Shown: positions 9,714 through 18,498 of the stretch, piece by piece
Layout: each line of letters begins with the position of its first letter
How positions within the stretch are numbered: position 1 is the stretch's first letter
Source of the DNA: Nocardia sienata NBRC 100364
GTDB taxonomy: Bacteria; Actinomycetota; Actinomycetes; Mycobacteriales; Mycobacteriaceae
Assembly (NCBI RefSeq): GCF_001613205.1
Contig: NZ_BDBX01000024.1
Location: forward strand, 62,001 to 126,000
Length of the DNA stretch: 64,000 bases
Reading direction: 5' to 3'
The notes under the pieces: generated by a model
Database searches by the model: none
Seen by the model: only the letters and a program-made list of their open reading frames with translations
What the model was told of the DNA's origin: nothing
Position numbers and translations under genes: made by a program

Positions 9714-12047
9714 GTGTCGCACCCGACCGACGACAAGGAACCGATCCGCTCCGAATCCGACTCCGGCGCAGAGGGCGGATCCCGCGCGGGTTCGTCCGCC
9801 GCGCAGAAGCCGCAGACGTCCGAAACCGGATCGCAACAGTCGCGGGCGGCGGATGTGGTGGCCTCGGCGACCGGCGGGGAAGCGACCGGAAGAGTGGGGG
9901 AGGCCGGCGAAGCAGGCCCTGACGAGGAGGGCGGTGCGCCGACCGGGACATTCGAACACGACTCGCGGGACTCGGGCGGAGAGTCGGCAGACGGTGATGC
10001 GCAGGCCGGGGATATGGCGTCGGGAGCGGCCATGGAGTCCGGCGGCCGGGCGGCGGAGCAGTCCGGCGGCCCGGAGAGCGTGGACGGTGGGCCCGCGGAA
10101 GCGACGGCTCGGGGTGCGGATGCCGGGACCGAGTCCGCGGTGCCGGTCGCGGAAAACGGGGCGGGGTCGGAGACAGCGTCGAGTGAGGGTGCCGGATCGG
10201 ACGAGCCGGCAGCGGGCGCCGTGGATGGTTCGTCCGCCGAAGATCCCGGCGTGCGGGCGCCGTCGGCAGGCGCGGAAGCGGGAGCGGCAGCTGCCGACAG
10301 TCGGACCGACGGCGATGCCGGGCAGGTCGATCCCGGCTCTCCCGACCATGCGACCGCCGAGGTGCCCGCGGCGTCGGCCGAGGAGAACACAGAAGAGGTG
10401 CCGGGCGCGGCGGCAACGGCGTCCGACGAGCGTGGTGACCGGCCTGCCGGCAAGTCCGCCGATGCGGCCGGGCAGACCGCTGGTACACCGGCGGCGCAGG
10501 CCGGACCCGTTGAGGTGACCACCCCGCAAGCCGGTGGCGAGGAGCCGAGTTCGGACGGTACGGCAGCGTTTTCGGACACCGACGCCGAGCCCACCGAACC
10601 TGTCGCCGACGCGATGGAGGCGCCGGCCGCATCCGCCGCAGACGAGGAGGAAACTGCCGCCTCGCCCGGTGATACGGAGACACCTACCGCCGCAACTGCC
10701 GCGTCGGCCGGTACCGAGGAGGAGGTTGCCGCCGGGCCTGTCGGGTCGGCCGGTACCGAGGAAGAGGATGCCGCCGGACCTGTCGCGTCGTCCGGTACTG
10801 CCGAGGAGGCTGCCGACTCGACCGACAGGGCGGAGACGATCGCCGCGGCCGGCGCCGGAGAGGACGCGACCGCCGAGATCACCGCGCGCGGAGTCGAGCC
10901 GGATGCCGAGACGGTGGAGACCGCGAGCGAGGTGGCCGGAACCGGCGCGGCCGAGGACCCGACCGCCGCGGAACAAGCCCCGGCCGAATCCGGGGATACC
11001 GGTGCGGCCACCGAGAGCGACGACGCCGCGACCACCGACCCCACCGTCGAACTGGAGGCGCCGGCCGGCAACGAGGCGAAAACGGTGGTGATCCCGCGGC
11101 CGCCGCGGCCGGAAGAAGCACCGACCGAATCCATTTCGGTGCGCAAACCCGACCCGAACGCTACCGAGCGCATCGATATGACCCAGGTGCGCAGCCCCGG
11201 CCGTCCCGCAACGAAACAACCCGGCGGTCCGCAGGGTCCGGCCCGCACCGATCGGGTCGGGCCGGGTACGGCGGGACCACTGTCGAAACCGCCGAACACA
11301 CCCCGTCCGCAGCCGGGCCCGAAGCGCCCCGGTGCGCAGGCGCCGAGCCGTCCGGACCAGTCCGCACCGCAGCGGCCGGGTGGGCCGGCCCCCGCACCGC
11401 AGGGTGCCGGCGGACCGCAGGGCGCCCCGCGTCCGGTCGGTGGTCCCGCGCGGCCGCCGGCCGGGGCGCAGCGTGCGGCCGGTGCGCCGTCACCGGCCGA
11501 TATCAAACCGACTGTGGCCGAACACCGGGTCGCGCAGGTGCCGCAGTACGGTGCCTCCGGACAGATCGCAAAACCGCAGCGGGTGGAGCCGGCGGCCGCG
11601 CCGGCGGGGTCCGCGGGTAATCGGAAGTGGCTCATCGCCGCGGGGGCGGCCGTGGTGGTCGTGATCGCGGCGATCGCGATCGTGGCCGGCCTAGGCTCCG
11701 GTGACGATTCCCCGCAGGCCCGGATCCGTACGGCCATCGGCGATTACACCGGCGCGCTGGAAAGCGGCGATCTGGCCGGCCTGCGCGACAGCACCTGCGG
11801 TGGTCTGCACGATTACTACCAGGGGTTGTCGGAGGAGCAGTTCGCCGGTGTGCATCAGCAGGCCGTCGACGGGGGCAGTATTCCCGAGGTGACCGGCGTC
11901 GACGCCGTGCAGATCACCGATCGGACCGCGCTGGCCCAGGTGACCGTGCAGACCGAGGCGGATTCCGAGCAGACCACCCGGACCTTCGATCTGCAGGAGA
12001 CCGACGACGGCTGGAAGGTCTGCGACCCGCCGGCCGGTACCCAGTAA
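9714..12047 (+). CDS. Single-pass membrane protein with giant acidic low-complexity N-terminus (Rv0361-like)
   Basis: The 777 residues fall into three zones. Residues 1-460 are extremely rich in Ala, Glu, Thr, Gly, Asp and Ser (repeated ATEEEVAAG/SAGTEEE-like units) and should be disordered. Residues 480-610 are Pro/Gly/Arg/Gln-rich. A membrane helix of about 24 residues (KWLIAAGAAVVVVIAAIAIV) ends near residue 661. A 116-residue C-terminal domain with two cysteines follows outside the membrane and resembles DUF4878/lumazine-like folds. GTG start at 9714 with GAGGGG upstream. The Rv0361 product is far shorter by my recollection, so the N-terminal expansion is lineage-specific. Function is unknown. 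Confidence 0.85.
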   Translation: MSHPTDDKEPIRSESDSGAEGGSRAGSSAAQKPQTSETGSQQSRAADVVASATGGEATGRVGEAGEAGPDEEGGAPTGTFEHDSRDSGGESADGDAQAGDMASGAAMESGGRAAEQSGGPESVDGGPAEATARGADAGTESAVPVAENGAGSETASSEGAGSDEPAAGAVDGSSAEDPGVRAPSAGAEAGAAAADSRTDGDAGQVDPGSPDHATAEVPAASAEENTEEVPGAAATASDERGDRPAGKSADAAGQTAGTPAAQAGPVEVTTPQAGGEEPSSDGTAAFSDTDAEPTEPVADAMEAPAASAADEEETAASPGDTETPTAATAASAGTEEEVAAGPVGSAGTEEEDAAGPVASSGTAEEAADSTDRAETIAAAGAGEDATAEITARGVEPDAETVETASEVAGTGAAEDPTAAEQAPAESGDTGAATESDDAATTDPTVELEAPAGNEAKTVVIPRPPRPEEAPTESISVRKPDPNATERIDMTQVRSPGRPATKQPGGPQGPARTDRVGPGTAGPLSKPPNTPRPQPGPKRPGAQAPSRPDQSAPQRPGGPAPAPQGAGGPQGAPRPVGGPARPPAGAQRAAGAPSPADIKPTVAEHRVAQVPQYGASGQIAKPQRVEPAAAPAGSAGNRKWLIAAGAAVVVVIAAIAIVAGLGSGDDSPQARIRTAIGDYTGALESGDLAGLRDSTCGGLHDYYQGLSEEQFAGVHQQAVDGGSIPEVTGVDAVQITDRTALAQVTVQTEADSEQTTRTFDLQETDDGWKVCDPPAGTQ

Positions 12048-12089
12048 CCCGCTGCGCCACACGGCGATCGGGCACCCCGGCGGACCGTC

Positions 12090-12190
12090 GCCAGGGCGAC
12101 CCGGTTCGTCACCGGCGCCGACCGCGGCCTCGGACGCGCCTTTACGAAGCCGTCCTCGCTTCCATCGGCCACGGTGGCGGTCGGCGCCAC
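12090..12190 (+). pseudogene. Possible remnant of a short-chain dehydrogenase
   Basis: Translation from 12105 reads FVTGADRGLGRAFTK, which looks like the TGxxxGxG cofactor-binding start of an SDR. The frame is then lost, with only weak SDR resemblance (VAVGATR) further on. There is no start codon with a ribosome-binding site and no downstream catalytic YxxxK. It could be chance in GC-rich DNA. Confidence 0.3.
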
Positions 12191-12409
12191 CCGGTACACC
12201 CGCACATGTGGCAGCTTTCGCGTTCGTAGCAGCGACCCGGGGTGGTGCGTGCTCTTCCGGCTCGGGCCGGTAACTTTCGCGTTCGCCCACTCACCGACCG
12301 GGGCGCTCGTCCCGGGTCGCCGTGCGAACGGGCAGGCGAAATATAGGTCTTCGCAATCGGCGGGCCGGCGCGAGGATGGTGGTGTCACCTCGCTGCAAGG
12401 ACTTTCGTC
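12191..12409. other. Intergenic with a direct repeat
   Basis: No gene is seen. The 12-base sequence CTTTCGCGTTCG occurs at 12215-12226 and again at 12274-12285, 59 bases apart, upstream of the Excalibur gene. It may be a regulatory direct repeat or a trace of decayed coding sequence. Confidence 0.35.
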
Positions 12410-12706
12410 ATGAGAACTCGTAGAATGCCGGCCCGCCTCTTGATCGCCGGATGCGCGCTGTCGATGCTCGCCGCCGTCCCGGCCGCCGCCGATACCCCGC
12501 AGTCGTCGAACCGGAGCCAGGATTCCCATCCGCTGCCCGCCGACCGGGCCGGAGCCGAACCCGAACAGGACGGGCAGCCCTACTACATCGATTGCGCGCA
12601 CGCCCGCCGGGAATCCGAAACCCCGTTGCTGGGTGGTCAGCCCGGCTAATCCTGGCAACTCGACGCCGACGGTGACGGTGTGGCCTGCGAGGTGGGGGAG
12701 GATTGA
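12410..12706 (+). pseudogene. Secreted Excalibur calcium-binding domain protein, interrupted by one nonsense codon
   Basis: The first 79 codons encode a signal peptide (MRTRRMPARLL...AVPAAA) and the start of an Excalibur domain, YYIDCAHARRESETPLLGGQPG. A TAA at 12647-12649 stops it. The same frame then continues SWQLDADGDGVACEVGED to a TGA at 12704. The continuation is the missing half of the domain, including the DxDxDG calcium loop and the second cysteine. Family members normally carry Tyr in the GxPGY position, so TAC or TAT changing to TAA explains the break. Without the second half the domain lacks its calcium site and disulfide. A functional truncated protein seems unlikely. Confidence 0.8.
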
Positions 12707-12868
12707 GCCGAAATCCGTCTTCCTGACGGCAGCACTGCGGTTTGCCCGCGGGTCTTCGGTCCTCGCCGCGCCGTCGCGGGATCGGTAGCGAAGTGCCCGG
12801 TACCCATCGGCCCGGGTATCGGTTACGCTGGCCGCTCGTCGAACACTCCGGGGTATGTGGAGGTGCGC

Positions 12869-13153
12869 ATGGTTACGAAAGTCGCTGGTCGATGCGCCGC
12901 CGTGGCGGCACTGTGCGCCGGGACGCTGCTACTCGGGGCGTGCTCGGACAACGAGGGCGCCGCGGTCCCCGTGTCCCCGGCCGCCGCGTCGTCGCAGCCG
13001 GAGAGTCCCCAGGAACGCAACCTGCGGGTACGCGACGAACTGGTCCGGCTGGGTTGTGATACCAATTCCTGTATTCAGACCTATTTCGCCTGTGAGGACG
13101 GCCTGCTCTCCGGGCAGGCGTGCGAGTTCTACCGCGCGCATCCGCTGAATTGA
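12869..13153 (+). CDS. Small lipoprotein
   Basis: A 94-residue exported protein. The signal peptide ends in the lipobox LLLGAC (cysteine near residue 26), so it should be lipid-anchored on the outside of the cytoplasmic membrane. The mature part starts with a Pro/Ser/Ala-rich linker and ends in a short domain with four cysteines (LGCDTNSC, FACEDGLLSGQAC) that probably form two disulfides. GGAGG at 12859-12863 supports the ATG at 12869 over the in-frame GTG at 12857. No family is recognised. Confidence 0.75.
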   Translation: MVTKVAGRCAAVAALCAGTLLLGACSDNEGAAVPVSPAAASSQPESPQERNLRVRDELVRLGCDTNSCIQTYFACEDGLLSGQACEFYRAHPLN

Positions 13154-13157
13154 CAAC

Positions 13158-13189
13158 CGGCCAGTCCAGTTGCGCAACTGGACTGGCCG
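13158..13189. promoter_or_regulatory. Perfect 32-bp palindrome
   Basis: Each 15-base arm reads GGCCAGTCCAGTTGC outward to its exact complement with no loop, plus one more C-G pair outside. It lies between the stops of two convergent genes, so it can act as a bidirectional terminator. Its right arm, GCAACTGGACTGGCC, matches GCAACTGGACTTGCC in the MocR-gene promoter (13446-13460) at 14 of 15 positions, which suggests a protein-binding site. Confidence 0.6.
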
Positions 13190-13220
13190 ATCCGCGTCGA
13201 CTGCCTCGGTTCGCCCCGAG

Positions 13221-13430
13221 TCAGGCCGCGTCCCGTTCCCGGTAGGAGCGAGCTGCGTCCAGGTCTCGGTACATCCGCTCGAGGTCGTATCGGTCGGCTG
13301 CGTCCTCGGTAACAGAACCGAGTGGTCGGTAGTGTTCCAGTAGTTCGCCGATCCGGGATTCGTGCACGAGATAGTCGTATGCGATGAAGCCGAAGGTTCC
13401 CACTCCCACGAGTGCCACAAAGAGTGTCAT
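13221..13430 (-). CDS. Small single-span membrane protein
   Basis: A 69-residue protein with an N-terminal membrane helix (MTLFVALVGVGTFGFIAYDYLV). A charged, tyrosine-rich cytoplasmic or periplasmic tail follows (ELLEHYRPLGS, DRYDLERMYRDLDAARSY). The frame is open upstream to 13583 but only this part looks like protein. It diverges from the MocR-type regulator with 61 bases between starts. The intervening DNA holds the CGGCAA-N6-TTGCCG site, so it is a likely target of that regulator. No family recognised. Confidence 0.55.
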   Translation of the reverse strand: MTLFVALVGVGTFGFIAYDYLVHESRIGELLEHYRPLGSVTEDAADRYDLERMYRDLDAARSYRERDAA

Positions 13431-13442
13431 GTGTTCAGCATC

Positions 13443-13489
13443 CGGCAACTGGACTTGCCGCGAAAGAGCCAATCGCTTAATACTGGACC
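13443..13489. promoter_or_regulatory. Probable operator region of the MocR-type regulator
   Basis: CGGCAACTGGACTTGCCG (13443-13460) is an inverted repeat with 6-base arms. ACTGGACT at 13448-13455 recurs as ACTGGACC at 13482-13489, a direct repeat with a 34-base period. MocR-family regulators commonly bind direct repeats in their own divergent promoters. Assignment is by position. Confidence 0.45.
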
Positions 13490-13491
13490 CT

Positions 13492-14994
13492 ATGGCGACA
13501 AGAGTGATCGGTGCAACAGGCCTGGCTCGCGATCTCGGGCACTGGCGTAGCGCCGAGGGGGCGACCGACGGCGGTGCCCGCAAATCGGCCCGGCCTGCCT
13601 ACCTCGCGCTGGCCGAGGGGATCCGGTTGCTGATCCACGATGGGCGCGCTCCCCTCGGGATAGCCCTGCCCAGTGAACGCGATCTGGCCGCCACCCTCGG
13701 CGTCAGCCGTACCACGGTCACCTCCACCTACGCCCTGCTGCGCGAACACGGCTATCTCATCACCCGGCAGGGCTCGCGCAGCACCGTCGCCCTGCCGCCG
13801 GCCGTCGCGCACGACGGCACCCGGGCCGCCCGCGGCATCCTCGCCACCATGGCCACCGGCGCCGCGCCGGCCGTGGATCTGACCTACGCGGCGATGACCG
13901 CGCCGCCGGAGATGGAAGAGGCATACGCCCAAGCGCTACAGGGCATTCCGTCGTACCTGGGTACGCACGGCATGGATCCGGTGGGCATCCTGCCGTTGCG
14001 GGAAGCCCTGGCCCGCCGTTACACCGAACGCGGCCTGCCCACCATCGCCGACCAGATCCTGGTGACCCTCGGCGCCCAGCACGGACTCCGGCTGCTGCTG
14101 AATGTGCTGGCTCCGTCCGCGGGCCGGGTCCTCATCGACCACCCCACCTACCCCAACGCCATCGAAGCCATCCGGGATGTGGGCGCGCGCCCGGTTCCGG
14201 TGCCGCTGCGCCTGGAGGATCCGGCGGCCGCCTGGGACCTCGACGGACTGCGCAGCGCCGCCCGGCAGACCGCCGCCTCGCTGGCCTATCTCGTCCCCGA
14301 CCACAACAATCCCACCGGGTTCCTCATGGACGACACGGCGCGGGCCGACCTGGCCGCCATCGCCCGGGACACCCGGATGACACTGATCATCGACGAGTCC
14401 ATGGCCGATCTGTCCCTGGACGCGCAGACGCGGGTATCGCCGGTCGCCGCGTTCGCGAAGGGGTCGGAGGTCGTCACCATCGGCTCGGCCTCGAAGTCCT
14501 TCTGGGGCGGTCTGCGCGTGGGTTGGATCCGGACGTCGGAATCGCTGATCACCCGGCTGCTCGGCATCCGGGCGACCGTCGACCTGGGCACCCCGGTGAT
14601 GGACCAGCTGGCCGCGGTCCATCTGCTGGAACACGCCGACCCCATCCTCGAGCGCCGGCGCGCGCAGTTGCGTAACCAGCGGGAAGCGTTGCTGGCCGCA
14701 ATGGCCGAGGAACTGCCCGGCTGGTACGTGCTTCCCGGAGTCGGCGGTATGTCGGTGTGGGCGCAGCTGCCCACGCCGGTGTCGACGGCACTGGCCGCGA
14801 CCGCTCCGAACCACGGGGTGCTGCTGGCGGCGGGCCCCCGATTCGGTGTCCAAGGGGCGTTCGAACGGTTCCTGCGCTTGCCCTACACCAGCCCCGAATC
14901 CGAGCTGCGGCGCGCGGTGACCTCGATCGCGACGGCCTACGCGACACTCGGGCCACAGGCCGGCGATTCGTTCCAGCCGCTCACCTGCTACTAG
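13492..14994 (+). CDS. MocR-family PLP-dependent transcriptional regulator (YczR-like)
   Basis: The 500-residue protein is a GntR-type winged helix (residues 35-105, LPSERDLAATLGVSRTTVTSTYALL) fused to a fold-type I aminotransferase domain. The PLP lysine lies in SASKSFWGGLRVGW, and NPTGF and the DESMADL aspartate are present. MocR proteins sense PLP or amino-compound ligands and activate or repress neighbouring genes. The N-terminal LARDLGHWR segment before the HTH resembles the YczR subgroup, though the usual YczE membrane partner is absent. ATG at 13492 chosen because upstream residues look non-coding. Confidence 0.88.
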   Translation: MATRVIGATGLARDLGHWRSAEGATDGGARKSARPAYLALAEGIRLLIHDGRAPLGIALPSERDLAATLGVSRTTVTSTYALLREHGYLITRQGSRSTVALPPAVAHDGTRAARGILATMATGAAPAVDLTYAAMTAPPEMEEAYAQALQGIPSYLGTHGMDPVGILPLREALARRYTERGLPTIADQILVTLGAQHGLRLLLNVLAPSAGRVLIDHPTYPNAIEAIRDVGARPVPVPLRLEDPAAAWDLDGLRSAARQTAASLAYLVPDHNNPTGFLMDDTARADLAAIARDTRMTLIIDESMADLSLDAQTRVSPVAAFAKGSEVVTIGSASKSFWGGLRVGWIRTSESLITRLLGIRATVDLGTPVMDQLAAVHLLEHADPILERRRAQLRNQREALLAAMAEELPGWYVLPGVGGMSVWAQLPTPVSTALAATAPNHGVLLAAGPRFGVQGAFERFLRLPYTSPESELRRAVTSIATAYATLGPQAGDSFQPLTCY

Positions 14995-15007
14995 AAAGCC
15001 GGCGGGC

Positions 15008-16243
15008 TCAGATCTTCGCGGTCAGTGTGGCGGCGGCGCGGGCGATGGCGAGTTCCTCGTTCGTGGGCACGACCAGGACATCCACCTTCGCGTCCGGCGG
15101 GGAGATCCGCCGCGCGGTCCGTTCCGGTGCCGTATTGCGGCCGTGGTCCACCGCGATTCCGAACGCGGACAGGCCGGCCAGCGCGTCGGCGCGCACATCC
15201 GGGTTGTTCTCGCCGACCCCGGCCGTGAACGTGATCGCGTCGACCCCGCCGAGTTCGATCAGGTAGGCACCGAGGTAGTGCCGGAGGCGGTGTACGTAGA
15301 CGTCGTAGGCCACTCGGGCCGCCTCGTCGCCTTCGCCGATGAGCCGCCGCAACTCCCGGAAATCGTTCACACCCGCCATACCCCGTAGGCCCGAACGACG
15401 GTTGAGCAGGCGGTCGACGCCGTTGACGTCCAGCTGGGCGGTGCGCATGAGATGCAGGATGATGCCGGGATCCAGGTCTCCGGGGCGGGTCCCCATCACC
15501 AGGCCCTCCAGCGGCGTCAGTCCCATGCTGGTGTCCACCGGGCGCCCGCCCCGCAGCGCCGACACCGACGCGCCGTTGCCGAGATGGAAAACGATCTGTT
15601 TCAGCGATTCGGCCGGCCGGCCCAGGAATTCGGCGACGCAACCCGATACGTACTCGTGCGAGGTGCCGTGGAAGCCGTAGCGGCGGACACCGTGTGCGGC
15701 CGCGACCTGCGCGTCGATCGCGTAGGTCTTGGCGGCGTCGGGCAACCCGTGGAAGAACGCGGTATCGAACACCGCGACCTGCGGAACCTCGGGCAGCAGG
15801 GTGCGCACCGCCTCGATCCCGCGCACGTTCGCCGGATTGTGCAGCGGTGCCAGTGCCGACAACTCGTCGATGGTGGCCAGCACCCGGTCGTCGACGAGTG
15901 TGGGCCGGTAGAACACTTCGCCGCCGTGGACTACCCGGTGCCCGACCGCGGTCACGCCCGCGCCGGTCAGATCGTGGCCCGTTTCGGCGAACTTCTCGAA
16001 CGCGAGCCGCAACCCGGCCGTGTGGTCGGCAATGGCGACCCGGTCGGAAAGAGTCCGGCCGTCGGTGGTGTGTTCGATCGCGCCGCCGTCCTCACCGATC
16101 CGCTCCACCAGTCCGGCCGCCACCACGGTGCCCGACTCCGGCGCGAGCAGTTGATATTTGATCGAGGACGAACCGGAATTGACCACCAGCACCAGGTTGC
16201 CGCCCACCGTCGGCTCCTTCTCTCCGTACCGCGGCGCGTTCAC
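15008..16243 (-). CDS. ackA: Acetate kinase
   Basis: ATP + acetate to acetyl phosphate and ADP, cytosolic. The 411-residue protein has the ASKHA kinase signature NSGSSSIKY near residue 21, GHRVVHGG, DTAFFHGLP, the FHGTSHEYV segment and FTAGVGENNPDVR near the C-terminus. The ATG overlaps the pta stop by four bases (ATGA), so the two are translationally coupled. It converges with the MocR-type gene with 13 bases between. Confidence 0.97.
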   Translation of the reverse strand: MNAPRYGEKEPTVGGNLVLVVNSGSSSIKYQLLAPESGTVVAAGLVERIGEDGGAIEHTTDGRTLSDRVAIADHTAGLRLAFEKFAETGHDLTGAGVTAVGHRVVHGGEVFYRPTLVDDRVLATIDELSALAPLHNPANVRGIEAVRTLLPEVPQVAVFDTAFFHGLPDAAKTYAIDAQVAAAHGVRRYGFHGTSHEYVSGCVAEFLGRPAESLKQIVFHLGNGASVSALRGGRPVDTSMGLTPLEGLVMGTRPGDLDPGIILHLMRTAQLDVNGVDRLLNRRSGLRGMAGVNDFRELRRLIGEGDEAARVAYDVYVHRLRHYLGAYLIELGGVDAITFTAGVGENNPDVRADALAGLSAFGIAVDHGRNTAPERTARRISPPDAKVDVLVVPTNEELAIARAAATLTAKI

Positions 16244-18312
16244 TGCTGCTGCGCCTGAATAGCTGTGATGGCCACCGTGTTCACGATATCGGTGACCAGT
16301 GCGCCGCGGGACAGGTCGTTCACCGGTTTGCGCAATCCCTGCAGCACCGGGCCGATCGCGACCGCACCCGCGCTGCGCTGCACCGCCTTATAGGTGTTGT
16401 TGCCGGTATTGAGGTCGGGAAAGATGAAAACCGTGGCCCGGCCGGCCACCTCGGAGCCGGGGAGTTTGGCATCGGCGACGGTGGGTTCGATGGCCGCGTC
16501 GTACTGGATGGGGCCCTCGACGAGAAGTTCGGGCGCCCGCTCCCGGACCAGTCCCGTCGCCACCCGCACCTTGTCCACATCCGCGCCGCTACCGGATTCA
16601 CCGGTCGAATAGGAGAGCATGGCCACCCGGGCGTCGATCCCGAACCTGGTCGCGGTCGCGGCCGAGGAGACGGCGATATCGGCGAGCTGTTCGGAGCTCG
16701 GATCGGGGACCACCGCGCAGTCACCGTAGGCCAGCACCCGGTCGGCCAGGCACATGAGGAACACACTCGACACCGTCGAGACACCGGGCACCGTTTTGAT
16801 GATCTCGAACGAGGGCCGGATCGTATGCGCGGTGGTGTGCGCCGCCCCGGAGACCATGCCGTCGGCGATCCCCCGATGCACCATCATGGTGCCGAAATAG
16901 GAGATATCGGTGACGGTCTCCCGCGCCCGCTCCAGGGTCATGCCCTTGTGTTTGCGCAATTCGGTGTACTCGCGGGCGAAATCGTCGAGATGTTCGGAGC
17001 TCCGCGGGTCGAACACCCGCGCGTCGGCGATATCGACGCCCAGCTCCGCGGCCCGGGCCCGGATCGCCGTCTCGTCCCCCAGGATGATCAGATCCGCGAT
17101 CTTGCGCTGCAGTACCCGGCCCGCCGCGCGTAGCACCCGGTCGTCGTCACCCTCGGGCAGCACGATCGTCTTGCGGTCGGCCCGGGCACGTTCGATGAGC
17201 TGGTATTCGAACATCTGCGGGGTCACCACGCTGGACAGCGGAACCTCCAGCCGGCGCAGGAAATCCGCGGCGTCCACATGGGTTTCCATGAGCGCCAGCG
17301 CTGTATCCACCTTGCGCGGGTTGTGCGCCGACATCCGGCCGCGGGTGCGATGGGCCACCCCGGCGGTCTCGTAGGTGCCCAGATCTGTGGTCAGGATGGG
17401 TAATCGCGGTTTGAGCCCGGTGATCAGCCGGGCGATCGCCGGGTGCGGGAGCAGTCCGCCGTTCATGATGATCCCGGCCAGCGAGGGGAAACTCTCGGCC
17501 TCGTGCGCGTTGACCACACTGAGCAGCACATCGGAGCGATCGCCGGGAGCGATCACCACCGCACCGTCGGAGAGACGCTCCAGAATGTGTTCCGCGGTCA
17601 TCCCGCCGACCATCACCCCCAGCGCCTCGCGATCCAGCAGTTCCGGATCGCCGCTGTACAGCTCGCCGCCCAGCGCCTCGCGCAATTCGGCCATGGTGGG
17701 CGAGATCAGCAGCGGCACCTCCGGCAGAGTCCAGGACGGCACGCCGAAGGGCGCCAGAGCCTCCCGGACCGCCTCGAGCTCGCCGGGTGCGCAGCGGTTG
17801 GCGATAACTGCCAGCAGCTGCGCGTGCTCGGACTTCAGCTCGGCGGTGCACAGCTCCACCAGCTGCTCGACCTCCTCGGCCGACCGCCGCGCCCCACGCA
17901 CCACCAGCAGCACCGGCGCCCCCAGATTCACCGCGATCCGGGCATTGAACCGCAGCTCGCTCGGACCGGCCACATCGGTGTAGTCGCTGCCCACGATGAC
18001 CACGGCATCGCAGACCGCGGCCACCTCGTGATATCGCATGACGATCTCGGAGATAGCGGCATCCGGGTCGGCGTGCACCTGCTCATAGCCGACCCCCACC
18101 GCCTGCTCGTACTCGATATCGGCGGTGCTGTGCTCGAGCAGCAGCTCGAGAATGTAATCCGGTTCGGTGGCCGAACGGGTGATCGGCCGGAACACCCCCA
18201 CCCGCGCGGTGGTCGCGCACAGCATCTGCAGCACGCCGAGCGCCACGGTCGACTTACCGGTATCGCCCTCCGGCGATGCGATGTACACACTGGACGCAGC
18301 AACCTCGGCCAT
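16240..18312 (-). CDS. pta: Phosphate acetyltransferase
   Basis: Converts acetyl-CoA and phosphate to acetyl phosphate and CoA. The 690 residues have the long-form layout. An N-terminal P-loop/CobB-like part starts SPEGDTGKSTVALG, a DRTGG-type regulatory middle region follows, and the C-terminal 330 residues are the PTA catalytic domain (LPEGDDDRVLRAA, TAHTIRPSFEIIKT, VFIFPDLNTGN). It is operonic with ackA downstream. In M. tuberculosis pta directly follows fgd1; here 7.6 kb of unrelated genes separate them. Confidence 0.97.
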   Translation of the reverse strand: MAEVAASSVYIASPEGDTGKSTVALGVLQMLCATTARVGVFRPITRSATEPDYILELLLEHSTADIEYEQAVGVGYEQVHADPDAAISEIVMRYHEVAAVCDAVVIVGSDYTDVAGPSELRFNARIAVNLGAPVLLVVRGARRSAEEVEQLVELCTAELKSEHAQLLAVIANRCAPGELEAVREALAPFGVPSWTLPEVPLLISPTMAELREALGGELYSGDPELLDREALGVMVGGMTAEHILERLSDGAVVIAPGDRSDVLLSVVNAHEAESFPSLAGIIMNGGLLPHPAIARLITGLKPRLPILTTDLGTYETAGVAHRTRGRMSAHNPRKVDTALALMETHVDAADFLRRLEVPLSSVVTPQMFEYQLIERARADRKTIVLPEGDDDRVLRAAGRVLQRKIADLIILGDETAIRARAAELGVDIADARVFDPRSSEHLDDFAREYTELRKHKGMTLERARETVTDISYFGTMMVHRGIADGMVSGAAHTTAHTIRPSFEIIKTVPGVSTVSSVFLMCLADRVLAYGDCAVVPDPSSEQLADIAVSSAATATRFGIDARVAMLSYSTGESGSGADVDKVRVATGLVRERAPELLVEGPIQYDAAIEPTVADAKLPGSEVAGRATVFIFPDLNTGNNTYKAVQRSAGAVAIGPVLQGLRKPVNDLSRGALVTDIVNTVAITAIQAQQQ

Positions 18313-18498
18313 ACGGAGAGCCTAGCTGTGTTCACCGGCGTGTTTGTGGTGCGCGGCGTCGAGGGTCGAGTGGTGCGTACCCAGCCTCCGGTCGGCCTCG
18401 CGGGATACGACGCATCCGCGACGGGCCCGCAGTACCTGGAGTTTGTGCGAGTCCGGTGCGCGAAGATAGCGCCGGATTCGGTATCGGGCGATTCCCGG

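Noticed and set aside
9185..11737. An 850-codon open frame antisense to the acidic membrane-protein gene
   Set aside because: Only its last 148 codons encode a real protein (DUF3151). The rest mirrors the Ala/Glu-rich gene on the other strand, as GC-rich third positions keep the antisense frame open.
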